Shown here one piece after another: positions 36,421 through 48,760 of a stretch of DNA of 64,000 nt. Numbering within the stretch: position 1 is the first letter of the stretch; every line of letters starts with the position of its first letter. The notes beneath the pieces were generated by a model. That model did no database searches, was not told the origin of the DNA, and saw nothing but the letters and a program-made list of their open reading frames with translations. The translations under genes and the position numbers were made by a program. Origin of the DNA: Nymphaea colorata (Eukaryota > Streptophyta > Magnoliopsida > Nymphaeales > Nymphaeaceae). The stretch covers positions 30,413,934 through 30,477,933 of the forward strand of contig NC_045138.2 of NCBI RefSeq assembly GCF_008831285.2. Direction: 5' to 3'.

Positions 36421-38511
36421 TATCTTACTACTGTTCTTACCCCCCAAACAACCGCCTGCCCCTGGTGAATGCTGGTTCATGAAGCTTCTCTTATAGTACC
36501 ACCCTCTAGTTGCTGCCATTTGGTTTTATGGCTAAGCACCTATCAGTTTTCCTAGGATTGTCAATCGCACCTTCATGTGATTCTGTCTCAAGGTTCTACA
36601 CTAATTTCAGACTCTGTGAGTAAGAATTAATAGATTCCGAAGCAGACATTACTAGAGACTGCGCTAATTCAATCGGTGAACTTTAGTTAATACATATGAA
36701 AGAATGTCTGGTGTCTGCAGCAACCATGTTTCTGACTGTAAAACTAGATAAACTGTTCGAATCAAGTGCAAGTCTTGATCATGCTATGCATAGGTACAAA
36801 TAGAATCAAGTTATATGAGTTCGTGTTTATGCTTGTAAATGTAACTTTTCTGGTTTCTGATGGGAATAGTATATTCCCTATAAATTAATTGTTCATATGT
36901 ATGTACCAATTCACATTCAGCTTTATAAGTTCCACAATTTGTCATGATGCAGAAAACTGAACTAATCGGCAAATCACAAAATCCAATTCAGCAAAAGATG
37001 CCAAAGATCAGGAATCATGATTATAAAGGACGCATGCATCAAGTCAATGGAGCAAAGTTGGCTGTGTTGAATGTTAGTTGACTTTCTGAGCTAGTTAATG
37101 TGTTGGTATCTGTCTTCTCAATGTGCCGTAGTCAACACGCGATCGTAGACATCCGATGGCACGCATACTGTGTGAAGATTCCGATGGAACTGTTTTTTTT
37201 TTGTCTAAATTGATACCAGATAAAAAAGAAGTTGTTTTGAAATGGTTCACCAGCAATAAGGATCTGGAGAAATTCAAACCATTTTTAACGGATGTTCATC
37301 AATCGCTGTTCAGATACTGATACTACAGGAGTCTTCTCATCCAGGATGATGAGCAATTTACATTTTCCAGATATGATGAACATTCACACTCGGGTATCAG
37401 ATGATCATGCCATTAGCTCAGTTTTCTAGAGCACTTTCTAGTGACACACTACACTTGAAGAATTTCATACTGTGCGTAGCAACCTTACCGGTCAGATTTT
37501 CACTCATGACTGTGTGGAAAGGAGCTACTCAGTTCATTAATATGAAAGCACTGTGGTCTATCTCAAATCTACTGTACTGACAGTCTAGCAAAGCATCGAG
37601 AGTCTGGGATTAGACAGGGAACTGAAGAACCAGGTGCTGCAACTGATAGGGTTTCAGCTACTGATAAAACTCTACTCCATGAGGTTTAAGTTCCTGAAGA
37701 GGACTTGAAGCCGAACGGGTAACCTCTTCATTACGGCCATTGGCCACAAAAGGGAGGAAGCCTTCATCTAAGAACGCCATGTTAGGAGATTTCACCTACA
37801 CAACATACATTTGGTAAAGCCCAAAATAAGTTTGCAGAACGCTTTAGATGTGTTCACACTTGCTGGCGTTCCTGTCTTTTCAGTCCACATGGAAACGCGC
37901 ACTTAGCTTTATGTTGTGAGGATATAGTTTCCATTTGTTTATTGAGGAATGCTTTGCAGCTTACAGCTAATGCTAACGGCTAATTTTTCAGGTTACAGCT
38001 AATGCCTTCTGCCAGAAGCCCTTTCAATCTGGACAAAGGGAGACTGATCGTCTCCGCTTTGGCTACATGGCAGGCAAGATGACTGTGCATTTGAAACCTC
38101 CCTTTAAACAAGTGTAGGGCGTCGTTTTGCTCCACTGGTTATCACTTAGTTGATTACAGTATCCTTCCTGTAGACATTGATCTGGCCTTTTAGAAATGTT
38201 CTTAAATGCCTTGTCAGTCGCAGATTCGCGGCGTGTAAAGGAACGCGTTACTGTCATGTGACAAAAAATGAATGATACATTCAACACACTCTTTCACCAT
38301 TAAGAATACCATCAATAACAAAACTTTTTCTTCAATCTCCTTTAGATCAACAATAGAATTGAATTTACAAGCATCAATTTGCCTTTCTCCATTTGTACTG
38401 AGCAGTAGTTTTACATCTCTCCCTCTCCCTCTCACTATGGCTGTCCCGCGTTAACTATAGCACGACAAGAATGAGTGTATGACGTCTGAATGTGGTGTGT
38501 GTTAAATGGGA
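36421..38511. other. Non-coding, with one exon-like segment
   Basis: Mostly AT-rich with no protein resemblance apart from 37992-38117. Bases 38390-38430 hold a CTCTCCCTCTCCCTCTC tract just beyond the 3' end of the ALP1-like gene. Confidence 0.4.
37992..38117 (+). CDS. Possible terminal exon of an unidentified plus-strand gene
   Basis: A good acceptor (TAATTTTTCAG) is followed by 41 open codons and a TAG at 38115-38117. The peptide includes CQKPFQSGQRETDRLRFGYM and ends HLKPPFKQV, and is charged and non-repetitive like a real C-terminus. I found no convincing partner exon. A link to the GC-rich segment at 31831-32184 is possible but unsupported. Confidence 0.3.
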   Translation, partial: VTANAFCQKPFQSGQRETDRLRFGYMAGKMTVHLKPPFKQV

Positions 38512-39971
38512 TCAAGACAAGAAGGCGGTGCCGGCGTGGGCATGGTGGAGGAGGTTGTGAGCAATGCTGTCGCGCGCCTGCATGGCGGTGTGTGAGCGGA
38601 TACAATTCTCCGGCAGCATCTCGTCGTCGACAAGCTGGAAGTCGAGGTCCGGGTCGATGGCCTCGTTGCGCTGCTCGCAGATGTTGTGGAGGACGCAGCA
38701 GGCGCCGAGGAGGACGGGCAGGTCCTGAAGCTTCACCTCCGTCCGTTTCTGCAGGCAGGACCATCTCCTCTTGAGCCTGGCGAAGGCCTCCCTGGCGATC
38801 CTCTGCACCTCTCCAATCTTCTCGTTGAAGGCGTGCTGCGTCCATGTCAGGTGTTGCTGCGCGTAAGGGACAAGCACCCAGTCCATGAGCGGATACGACG
38901 GCCCGCCGACGACCCACATCCCCTTGAGCATCCCTTCGAGCCCGCGTTGGTACAGCGCCGACTTCTCCAGCACCTGCTCGTCCGGCATGGATCCCGGCCA
39001 CCCGATGCATACGTCGGTGAAGACGCCGGAGGGGTCGACAACGCCCTGCAGGGTGATGGAGTAGGAGGTCTTGTGGTTGCGTTCCGTGTGGCGCTTGTTG
39101 AAGTACGCGGCGACGTTCATCTTGGGAGCAATAATGGGGATGTGAGTGGTGTACATTGAGCCCACCACCCCGGGATGCCGGAACCAGCCTGGAAACGGTC
39201 CATGATCGCCTGCAAGTGCTCGTCCGACGCCGGCCACTGCAGGAACCTGGGCATCAGCACGCTCTTGATCGCGGCGCAGACCTCCAGCACAAGCTTGTGG
39301 CAGGTGGAGATTCCGAGCCCGAACCGCTTCGATACAAGCCGCAGCGGCTCCCCGGTTGCCAGCCGCCAGATGCAGACCGCCACCCTCTGTCGCACCGGTA
39401 TGGCCGCCCGCAGCATCGTGTCCTCCTTCTCCACCGCCGAGCTCAGCTCGCCGCAGATCATGTCGAACGTCGACCGGCTCATCCGGAACGCCCGCCGGAA
39501 CTCGCTCTCGGGGTAGTCCGGCCGGTCGACGTTCTCCCACCACGCCCTCGACCGGTCCTTCACCCACAACCGCCTGGTAGTCGGAGCGGCCGCCGACGTC
39601 GTCGAAGTAACACCGACGCTTCTGCCGTGGTTGTTGGCATTGCTGGGATCGTCACCGAGACCGGCAGTCGAAACAGCGGCGGCCGAGGCCGCAACCGACC
39701 GGGACCGCTTGTTCCGCCTCTGCCGCTCCGCGTCGGCCTCCTCGTCGTTCATCTGCTGCTCCTGGGAGCTGAGCAGCTGGTAATAATCGAGGATGGAACT
39801 CGTCTTCTTAGCATAATTGGCATCAAGGGCGCTCTGATCATCGAGCAGCAGCATCCTCCCTGCCTGCTTCTCTCTCTCATCTTCCTCCTCCTTCAGCATC
39901 ACCAGAGCCGACACCAGCTGCGCTATTGCCTTCGTGTCACCACCAAACTCCCTGTTTCCCACCACACCCAT
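38512..39971 (-). CDS. ALP1/HARBI1-like domesticated Harbinger transposase, frameshifted
   Basis: Intronless. The first frame starts MGVVGNREFGG at 39971. It has a Glu/Asp-rich region, a basic tract (RRNKRSRS), a helix-turn-helix-like block (FRMSRSTFDMICGELSSAVE, then LRLVSKRFGLGISTCHKLVL), and reads as far as GSGIPG. The rest (YTTHIPIIAPKMNVAAYFNK to LHHAHAGTAFLS) is in another frame, joined at a C-run at 39168-39171 that is one base short. Together they would give about 486 residues, normal for the family, with no other break. Where transposases have DGTH this gene has YTTH. The Asp after GWPGS is kept, and the expected Glu (VVEN in transposases) reads IARE. ALP1 in Arabidopsis has lost catalytic residues and associates with PRC2. 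The frameshift may be real or a sequence error. Confidence 0.8.
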
Positions 39972-40040
39972 CCAATTCCCTCCACCTCCGATTTCGCCGC
40001 GTCACCCCCCAAAAGCCAATTTCTCGTCCAACTTCAAGAA

Positions 40041-40180
40041 CAAGCAACCGGCAATTCAGACGAAGATGGTGAATGGGCAGCAAGATTTCTCGTCTCCCTC
40101 TCTTTCTTGAAGAGCAAGCAACTGGTAATTCAGATGAAGATGGTTAATGGGCAGCAGGATTTCTTGTTTCTCTCTCGCTC
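40041..40180. repeat. 74-base tandem duplication in the 5' leader of the ALP1-like gene
   Basis: Copies begin at 40041 and 40115, both CAAGCAACYGG followed by AATTCAGA and GGGCAGCA. The second copy is incomplete and diverged by several transitions. It lies 70-210 bases upstream of the start codon, so it probably affects the leader or core promoter. Confidence 0.8.
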
Positions 40181-41343
40181 TCGATCGTTTGGCTTTGAAT
40201 TGGAGGATATTGTTTGGCTTGAGAGATTGGTTTTATAGGGAGGAAGACTGGAAAAGGTGGCCAAAAGTGAACGCGGTTGTGGAGGAAGCGAGGAAAAGGG
40301 TAGGGGCAAAGCTACGCCGCAAACGCGTTTTCCTCCGCGCCTATGTCACCATCCTTGCTGGCCGATTAAATTATTGAAGTTTGTGCCCTGTGAACGAGAG
40401 AGAAGGACAGAGAGGAGATAGTTTTGACTTGGGGAGGAGGATTGACTCCATTAGAAGAGAACAAAAGTTCCAAAAAAAAAAAAAATTGAACGAAAGAGAG
40501 ACAGCCGCTGTTTTGGGGGTGAGAGGAGGGAAAGAGAAAGCGGCAACGAGGACTTCCCTCTCTCTCCCTCCCCGCGGTCAAAATCTGCCAACGTCGTCAC
40601 CGTGTGAAGGCGTTGCTGTCCGTGTTGAAAGTGACCCGAAAATGATTCTAGAATAGTCCAAAACCTTTATTCGTTTTATGGGAACACGCTGAACCTTCGA
40701 AATACAGCCTTCAACCGGCTACCGCTTGTATGTAAATCTCAGATAAGTGCTTCGGTCGGTTGAACGCGGGCTCCAATTTGTCCGGAGTTGAACATGAGTT
40801 TAGTTAATAAAATGGCAAAAGTATCCCTTCAAAGCTTTTACAATCATCAAAATGTGAGAACCAGGAAACGAGTAAGGAGAAATTGGCATCGATCTCGTCC
40901 ACTTCTTCTGCTCAATCTACTTGATCAGTTTCGCTAGAGAATCACCTACCAGAACGTTCTTCAAAATGGCATTAAATTGTTCAAAACAGGATTTTCAGCA
41001 TACACTCCCTAAGAAATGAAATGGGTATCCTTCAAAATGCACATTGAAGTGAAGTGGGCATCCTTCAAACTGCAGATTTTACATACGAAAATCAAGGGGA
41101 ATCACTGTAAGTTATCCACATATCAAGATGTGGACGACGATAGCAAAACGGCTTCTTTTGGTAGATATTAGTGTGATTTTACTCAGTACTGGACCATCTC
41201 CACAGATGGTCCATCTCCGGAGAAATATTTTGATTGACTAAAATCGGTAAAATGTACATATCTGAATGCTAGGTGCATTTTTCTTTGTAAGTATGAAAAA
41301 GTTGAGCTGCTTTTTTGCAAAGTTTACAAAATAAAAAGAGAAG

Positions 41344-41346
<3 letters not shown>

Positions 41347-41407
<61 letters not shown>
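41347..41407. repeat. Compound CT/AT microsatellite
   Basis: About 40 bases of CT dinucleotides run directly into about 20 bases of AT dinucleotides. Confidence 0.95.
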
Positions 41408-42384
41408 AAAGGGGACTTGACTGGCCGGTACTACTCCCAATAAGAGCCGGTGAAAGACCGGTGATATGCCGACTCACCGATATTGTGGGGCTCTTGAGAT
41501 GTGGCAGCAGAGAGGCTTGAAACCCGAAGCGGGTGATGTGTTGGGGCCCCGACCACAAGAGAAGCATGGGGTGCCCAAAAGTCTAAAATGCCCTCCCAAA
41601 CAATAAGAATCAAGACTATAAGTTAAAATGATTGATGGTAATATCGAAGGAGGCCCTCCTTCCAATGGCTAAAAAAGTAATGGGAAATTGACTCGAATCT
41701 GCCTGTTTGAATTGAATCGCTTGCTATTCAATTTGGTCCATTTTAAGAATGCCAGGTGTCTCTCAGTTTGAAGATAATTTTTTAAATATTTTGAAAACTT
41801 GTTTTTACATTTTGAATTTATTTTCCAAGATTTTTTTTTTTTAAATTTTGGTCGGGCTGATTTATCTATTTAACAAATATGAATCTACCACAAATTTTGA
41901 GTTATATTTAAGAAATAGTTATATGTTATTCTATTTGTCAAATAGACTCTTTAAAAGCATTTAGTTAGTGTTCTACGAACTTCTCCATTTCTTCAAATAT
42001 ATTATCAAACACCTTTTTTTGCTCCCTGTTTAAGATCAGATGATATAAATGACAAGTATAACTTTTCCAAACTTGGCCATAATCTTGTTAATTAACACAG
42101 CAAGACGATCTTGAACTCGATCAACTTTTGAGCCTGTGATTGGGAATCACGGGTCTCATTTAGAGGAGAATCACAAAGTTTACATGAGGCTATAAATAAA
42201 AGTATATGACAATCGAAATCGACTTAATAAACAAATGTGAAGATTAGTAGGTAAGGCATATGTAATAACAATAAAACATTGATACACATATCACAGCAAC
42301 TTTGCTCATTTGGGTACTATGAAAATATGACAAAACCTTCAAATCAGATCTGCATAATATAGATATGTTAAGCATCAAGGTACG

Positions 42385-42480
42385 TAGCGTGGCTGCATAA
42401 AAGACACGTCATCGGTTCGATTCTCATGGGTATTACTCTTTGGAACTGTAAATCATGAAATCACGACACCACAATTGATA
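42385..42480 (+). repeat. Possible tRNA-derived SINE fragment
   Basis: GTAGCGTGGCTGCA resembles a polymerase III A box. It is followed about 30 bases later by GGTTCGATTCTC, a near-perfect B box. No tRNA clover-leaf can be closed, so a SINE head or degraded tRNA relic is more likely than a tRNA gene. Confidence 0.3.
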
Positions 42481-42813
42481 GGTATACCGTACCCCACCCA
42501 AGTCCCAATGTCGCACAAAACCCCAAAAACATGAGAAATAAAAAAAAGTTTTTGAGCCTCCTTTTCCGACAGTGGATTGTTAACCTCGTGTTCACTTAAA
42601 ATGTAGAGCAGTTAAACCTTGAGTGGACGATGATTCAGTGAACGATGCGGAAGGCATAGCTTCACCAAATCCACTTGTTGCATACATCATCATGATGATA
42701 TGGTAGCATCATCGAGCCGAGCCGCTAAATCACGTTTTTCCAAAGGATGTTATCTACAAAGTCTTCTCACTTTTAGTTGGTCTCTGAAGGGACTTGAGCC
42801 GGTTGACTTCAAC

Positions 42814-42816
<3 letters not shown>

Positions 42817-42863
<47 letters not shown>
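42817..42863. repeat. AT microsatellite
   Basis: About 23 uninterrupted AT dinucleotides. Confidence 0.95.
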
Positions 42864-42864
<1 letters not shown>

Positions 42865-43430
42865 CCCTTATGTAGTTGCTTTGATGGATGTTGGTGCACC
42901 AGCTTAGGCGAGTGGCTCATAAACAGCCGGTTGCTTGCTAGTTTGAGTAGCATGAAATTGAGATGCCGTGCAGTTGCCAACCTAGGCACCAATGCAGCCC
43001 GAAAACAGAAGAGGTAGAGTTTAGAAAATAGCTTAGGTCCGTTCAGGTGGCGGGATTTTCTTCTTCTCACCCAAAAATCGTTAATAATATTTCTGCATGT
43101 AATGTAATTGGATGGGAAGGTTATCTTTGTTGGGAATTAGTTACAGTTTCCCGTCGGGGTCCAAGTGAGAATTGTCTTATAGTTATGTCGTGAAGTGTGT
43201 TTGATGAATTAAGACTTCCCAACATGTGATGTAAATGTTGGGTGGGAGGTTGATTGGAACTTGACCTGCGGATTTGGTGGATGGATAGGTTTTCCCCCGC
43301 TTGTATTATTGAGGCTTCGTGGTACATCAATCAAAAACAAAGGTCTCACCAATTAATGTTGAAAGTAAAGCACCTTCTTCAAATTTTCCTCAATGTGAAC
43401 ACGGAGTTGCCCACTTACTCTAAAGTCGCC

Positions 43431-43434
43431 ATAA

Positions 43435-43480
<46 letters not shown>

Positions 43481-43504
43481 TTATTATTACTACTACTACT
43501 ACTA
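43431..43504. repeat. AAT/ATT/ACT compound trinucleotide repeat with dyad symmetry
   Basis: ATA-type triplets switch to complementary TTA-type triplets and then to ACT triplets. The first two halves could fold into a perfect hairpin. Confidence 0.9.
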
Positions 43505-44017
43505 TGACTTATGGGGGGATTTTTTTTTTTTAGAGCAACTATTATTGAGAACTGGGAGAAGTTTGTCTCGTCAAGATTTGTATATGGGAGCATGATAATT
43601 TAGTTGGCTGGCGTTCAATTGATTTGATTTCGCTTTTGATTGGGCGTGTTTTTGATTTACTTGTCCTATATAAATAGTCCGGTCTTCATTAGATGGCAGC
43701 TTCGTTCCTCGTTTTAAAGGTAAGTTGAGATGATTTTCAGGTCAGTTCATGGAAGGAGATAAGTTTGCTCCGAAAGTAGAATGGCACGATATCTGGGTAA
43801 AGTTTTCCTTTTTCATTCAAACACATCCTTACCATCTATCTTTATCTTTCTCGTTTTGTTTGGTAATTCACCTTCTTACTAAGTTCAAATGCAAAATTCA
43901 TTTGCATTTTTATTTTTCCATAAATGCATATGTCTACGCAAACTTGGATCCAGGGGGCAATAAGAATGAGAGACCTTCATATCTCTTTTTCAGGCAATGA
44001 GTTGTTAACCTGTCAAT

Positions 44018-44088
<71 letters not shown>
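44018..44088. repeat. Compound AC/AT microsatellite
   Basis: About eleven AC dinucleotides followed by about 24 AT dinucleotides. Confidence 0.95.
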
Positions 44089-44164
44089 CATGTTTTGAAT
44101 ATGAAAGTCTCAAACACATAGTATTATTTATCTCAAAAGAAGTGTAAAATCGGTCACAGATAAA

Positions 44165-44450
44165 GATGTAACAGGTTCAAGTTCAGGTAGATCCAACCTT
44201 GACGGAATCTGATTTGGTCGGATTTAGATTAGACTCAAATTTTTGGATCTATTCTTTAAAATTGTCAAATTCTAATCCTACTAGCAAAACATCCGATTAA
44301 TATTTAATCGGGACGGATTTTTGTCGAATGCTATCGGATAAACTCCGATTCAAATTCAATTATGAAACTGCATAATCAAAATTCAGTTGGTGAATGGATC
44401 CTAATTTCTTTACAAGACTTGAGTAAATCAGATATATATGATCCATTTGT
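44165..44450. repeat. Degenerate AT-rich dispersed repeat
   Basis: Words such as GATTTGGTCGGATTTAG and CCGATTCAAATTCAA match the character of 14225-14680 and 48400-48760. The right end reads TGTATCCCTAGC, like the ends of that family. Confidence 0.35.
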
Positions 44451-44817
44451 ATCCCTAGCTAGAACCCTGGACTTGAAGAATGTCATTAGACGAGGTGTCT
44501 AATGACACCCTGTATCGGTCATTCAATGAAAACACACTCTTAAGTTCAGGAAGTCATTAATTTGATTCTTCAACATATTGTTACTGTGTCTCCAGAATTT
44601 GCATAAAACACTGAAAATGAGACAGATTGATGAGACAGTAATAATGTGTTACTGTTGCCAAATGACCTTTAAGTATACCTTTGGTATAGTTTAGGAGACG
44701 GCGTTTTGAGAACCAATATAGCCGAGAGCGGACCTGATCTAGTTGAAATCTGTTCCACATGGCATGAACCCCCTGATCCACTAGCGGCTAGTGTCATACT
44801 CAATATGTCGTCGAGTA

Positions 44818-44990
44818 GGGGCGAAGCCAGAAATTTTTCATGAGAGGGCCGAATTAAAGTTTCTAAATTTTGACGCGGGTCGAAATATTATTTTTAAAAT
44901 TTTTTATATAGGATAAGTAAAATTTTTAAAATTTATATATAATTTTTTTTTTAAATTTACACGTGGGCCCCCCTTGGCTCCGTCCTTGCC
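44818..44990. mobile_element. MITE-like element with GGCGAAGCCAG ends
   Basis: The left end GGGGCGAAGCCAGAAATTTT is mirrored on the right by CCCCCTTGGCTCCGTCC (reverse complement GGACGGAGCCAAGGGGG), enclosing AT-rich sequence. Related pieces occur at 48220-48275, 48835-48875 and 49199-49380. The target duplication is unclear. Confidence 0.5.
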
Positions 44991-46106
44991 CTCAGTATTC
45001 AATCTCCGCAAATCAGCCAATATTAGCCAATGCTCATTTATATATAACAAAAAACTAATTAAAATAATAAATTGATAATTTAATATGATTTTTTAAGGCC
45101 CACATAGGCTGATATAAAACAATGTGCAATCAAAATGTGAATTGGAGACCGATATTTACAACATTGCTTTCAAGTGAAAGCCATCTTGATTGTAATTCCG
45201 TCCTATAAAATGCACCAACCTTTGCATATTAGGAAAAAATAAAGTTGACTAGAATATACTTTTGGACTCTACTAACTTTCTCTTCCTTTTTAAACATGAT
45301 GATCCAGATTAGCTTGATGCCCATCACAAAGGCAAACATTTTTTGAAGTTATATCTTATTTTCTGTCATAAATTTGGTGAGATCCAATATTGCCGTAGCC
45401 TACAAGATTCAACTATAATCTTATCATGTCAATAAAATAATAATTGCAAGAGAAAGAAAATAATATTATAGAAACTGCATATCTATTTTAATAATTGGGT
45501 AAATTCGAAACACTCCAAAGAATGGTCACAGAACAGCCGAGCCAATCATCCGTCTGCTTTGTCATGCTATGTAGGGTCGTTTCTTGGACGTTGAGTGTAC
45601 CGTAAGAATAAGCTTCCCTGTTATTACATCACATTGACAAAACATATAAAAATCTTTTATTTCTACTTAAAGCATTCGAGTTTCATCGTCGCAGGTGGAA
45701 TACCCTTTTAAAAAACTCCTTATAAAAGAAAAAATAGAATTTAAAAGCATAACCTCTTTAAATATATAAAAAATACCTTTATGGTGAAAAAGGCAAAGCC
45801 GAAACGACTTCGGTGTTAGAACATATTTCACCGTCGTGGATGAAATGCCGTAACACATGAAAAATGATGAAGAGTACATCCAATTCAAATTGTATGCGTT
45901 GACATCCGTAGCCGGAATAGACAGGGATGATGGCATGCCAGATTCTCTGAGATTTGTTACAGGTCGAAGGATGTCTCCATTGATGGAGCCAAGGGTTTTA
46001 AGATGACCCTCGCCTTCGCCATCCCCTAGTCAAGTTGTAGGCCACCTCGCCAACAACACTTATGCCCCACCAGCCTGTGGTCTATCAGCAACTTGACTTC
46101 ATCTAA

Positions 46107-46131
46107 GTTTTTTTTTTTTTTTTTTTTTTTA
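46107..46131. repeat. T-run of about 25 bases
   Basis: A homopolymer tract; it could be the tail of a retroposed sequence on the minus strand, but no retroelement body is recognisable beside it. Confidence 0.7.
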
Positions 46132-47578
46132 ATAGAGGAATTGAAATGAGCTGGTTGCTAGATAACAAAATATTTAAAAACCATTACTAGAAGTACAATG
46201 CAATGTAAACACTAACAACACTTTATGGTACATGGTACAGTGATGGTTTATATTGTTTTTAATAATAATTTAAACAACTTTTAAATGTTTAACCATTCAA
46301 CAACATTGGACAGCTGGTAGATTTCAATTTCCTTATTCATGGTTTCAATTTTTTTTTTGTTGGTTATATTTCCATGAGAAATCAATTTAAAATGCTTTTT
46401 TTTTCATAGTCGACTTGAAAAAAATTCTAAAAAGAAAGAGGGTTATATCTTTTAAAGCCAAAACAAAAAAACTAATGGCACACACCTGAAATTAGGTAGT
46501 GATTTGAATAATTCGAAACCTAATCATGTTTGTTTATTATGCTCAAACGTTCGCCATGGTTTTATAAATTTATCAAAAGCAATCTTATATACCCTGCTTC
46601 GTATTTTTTTTCTTCCCCATTTTGCATTCTTTGATATTATGAAAAGTGAACAGTTTATATGTTATGGCCCCTTGTTTGAAATGACCAAGATGCCCTTATA
46701 TCCAAAATAACCTATCTCTAACAAGCACAAAAGTGGAATAAACAAATCATGTGAAATTACAAGAATGTCCCTCCAGTTATATGAGTCATCACCATGAGAC
46801 CCCGGTTACTACCTCAAAGACAATTGAAAATTTGTTAATTATATATTTAGTGTCGTATGAAAAAAAAATTCTGCCTCTGCTCTTGTTTGGATCTTACCAT
46901 CCATATAAAAAATAGTTAAAATAGGGATTGCGTTGAAAAAGACTTGGCGGATAAAGATGCCTTTGGGAAGAATCTTGACAGGTGAGTAACTCTGGTTGAT
47001 ACCTAAGTGCCACTTGTCAATAGAAGGGCACGTCGGTCTTATTTGATGTGCATCGGACTTGCAATGCGAAAGGAGGCTAAAATATAAAGACATGCATGCA
47101 TGTTTGGACCAAACGAGTGTTTGTTCCAAACTCCAACCCCTAATTTATAATCATTTAAATGAATCTTTATCGATGTAATTACAAATTAAACATACTAGAT
47201 AAACTACAATTATGCAAAAAAACAAGTCTTAAATCTCCTCCATTTCATTTTATTTGCAATTTCACTCAATTTACATGACGAATGACAGCAGAACAAATAA
47301 AAGTCTTAAATCTTGTTCATTTCATTACATATTTGAAATTGCAATCAACAAATCAATGAAAACTTGTTTGAACTTTTTTTTTTATAGAAAATAGAAGATA
47401 TTTCACAAGATTGGCCTGGCGGTCGGTACAACACAAATTTGAATTGAACACTTCATGAAGGACGTTGTATCCAAAGTCACCAGCCATTTAATAACAATGG
47501 TCGATTTGAAACAGTTGGATGGTTGAGAAAAAAACAAACAAGAAAACAAATATATGAATTAATACTAAATAAGAAAAA

Positions 47579-47583
<5 letters not shown>

Positions 47584-47653
<70 letters not shown>
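47584..47653. repeat. Compound AT/AG microsatellite
   Basis: About 14 AT dinucleotides followed by about 20 AG dinucleotides with one interruption. Confidence 0.95.
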
Positions 47654-47655
<2 letters not shown>

Positions 47656-48399
47656 TAGACAGGGCAGGTAGGGTACCAATCTGAACGGCACTCACGTCCA
47701 CACACAAATTAATATCTTGAAAAAGTAGAGAGAGAAAGAGAGTGCATTTAGCCACTTTCATTATTAATCACGACCTTAATAAATATTTAAAAATAAAAAA
47801 GAGATGCAGAATTATTTTTCAATACTGGCTATTGTCAACATCCTTTTCTTTTGCGGCCTGTGTGGCCTAACATCGACAACGCTGTCTTGTAGTTTCAAGC
47901 CTTCAATAAATTTGCCAATAAAATCTTTTACCACAAACAACAAGAGGATTTTTGCATATTGTATTTATGGAAACAGTCTTTTTGGTTTAACAAATATTTA
48001 AGATGTTTATGGTATTTTACACAAGTTTCAGTTGGGGCCATTCTGCTTTAACGAGAATTTTTAAAAGAGAGGGTGTTGCCTAGGCTCTTTCAATGTGAAG
48101 GAGGAAAGATAAAACAAGAAACAAATAATAGTTTCAAAATCTTGAACTGAAATATCAATTTTCAAAATTATTATATAAGATAAATATTTTTTAAAAATTT
48201 ACTTGTAAAATATTTTTTAGATTTTTTTTTTGAAGGGGGCCAGGGCCCTGCCTGCCCCTCCTTGGCTCCATCCCACTTTCACACCCAGCTTGAGCTGTTA
48301 CATAATAGATATAAACTATTAAAGTAACTCAAATAATGTAAATAAACTCATAATCGGACTCAGTTGATTTTGAAAAAAAACTAAACTTCGAAAATATAA

Positions 48400-48760
48400 A
48401 GGCTGTCAATGGATTGGATTTAAACACATCTAGTTGAGCTGCTTCAAAAAAACGTTACATGTAGAAAACAAATTTAATATCCGATGAAATCTAGTCTGAT
48501 TGGGATTTAAGAATTTGCATCCAACCAAGTTCAGGTTCAAATTCAATTTTAAACAAATATCCGACCAGATTAAGTTGCAAATTTAATTTTAGATAAATAT
48601 TCTATACTCAATAGCCGTGCATTTTAAAAGTCATTCTTAACACAACATAATGTGATTTGGATTCATTTTTGTTTCCAAACATTGAGTTCAATTTCAGATG
48701 TAAATTTAAAAGTAAGATTCGGAAATAAAAATTGGATACTCTTTTTTTTTTTTTATATAT
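48400..48760. repeat. Degenerate AT-rich dispersed repeat
   Basis: Same family character as 14225-14680 and 44165-44450: GGCTGTCAATGGATTGGATT at the left, TTAAAAGTAAGATTCGG inside, and TATTGACACC at the right. Confidence 0.4.

Noticed and set aside
39168-39171. An intron to explain the frame change in the ALP1-like gene
   Set aside because: The protein continues without missing residues and the shift is a single base. No GT-AG pair could remove one base, and family members have no intron here that I know of.
38512-39971. An active Harbinger transposon
   Set aside because: Catalytic residues are replaced and no inverted ends or TTA duplication were seen around it.
39156-40238. Long plus-strand open frame (360 codons) opposite the ALP1-like gene
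   Set aside because: It is the antisense shadow of a GC-rich coding region; its Arg/Pro/His-rich translation has no family resemblance, while the minus strand matches ALP1 throughout.
42385-42480. A functional tRNA gene
   Set aside because: B-box-like sequence is present but acceptor and anticodon stems cannot be paired.
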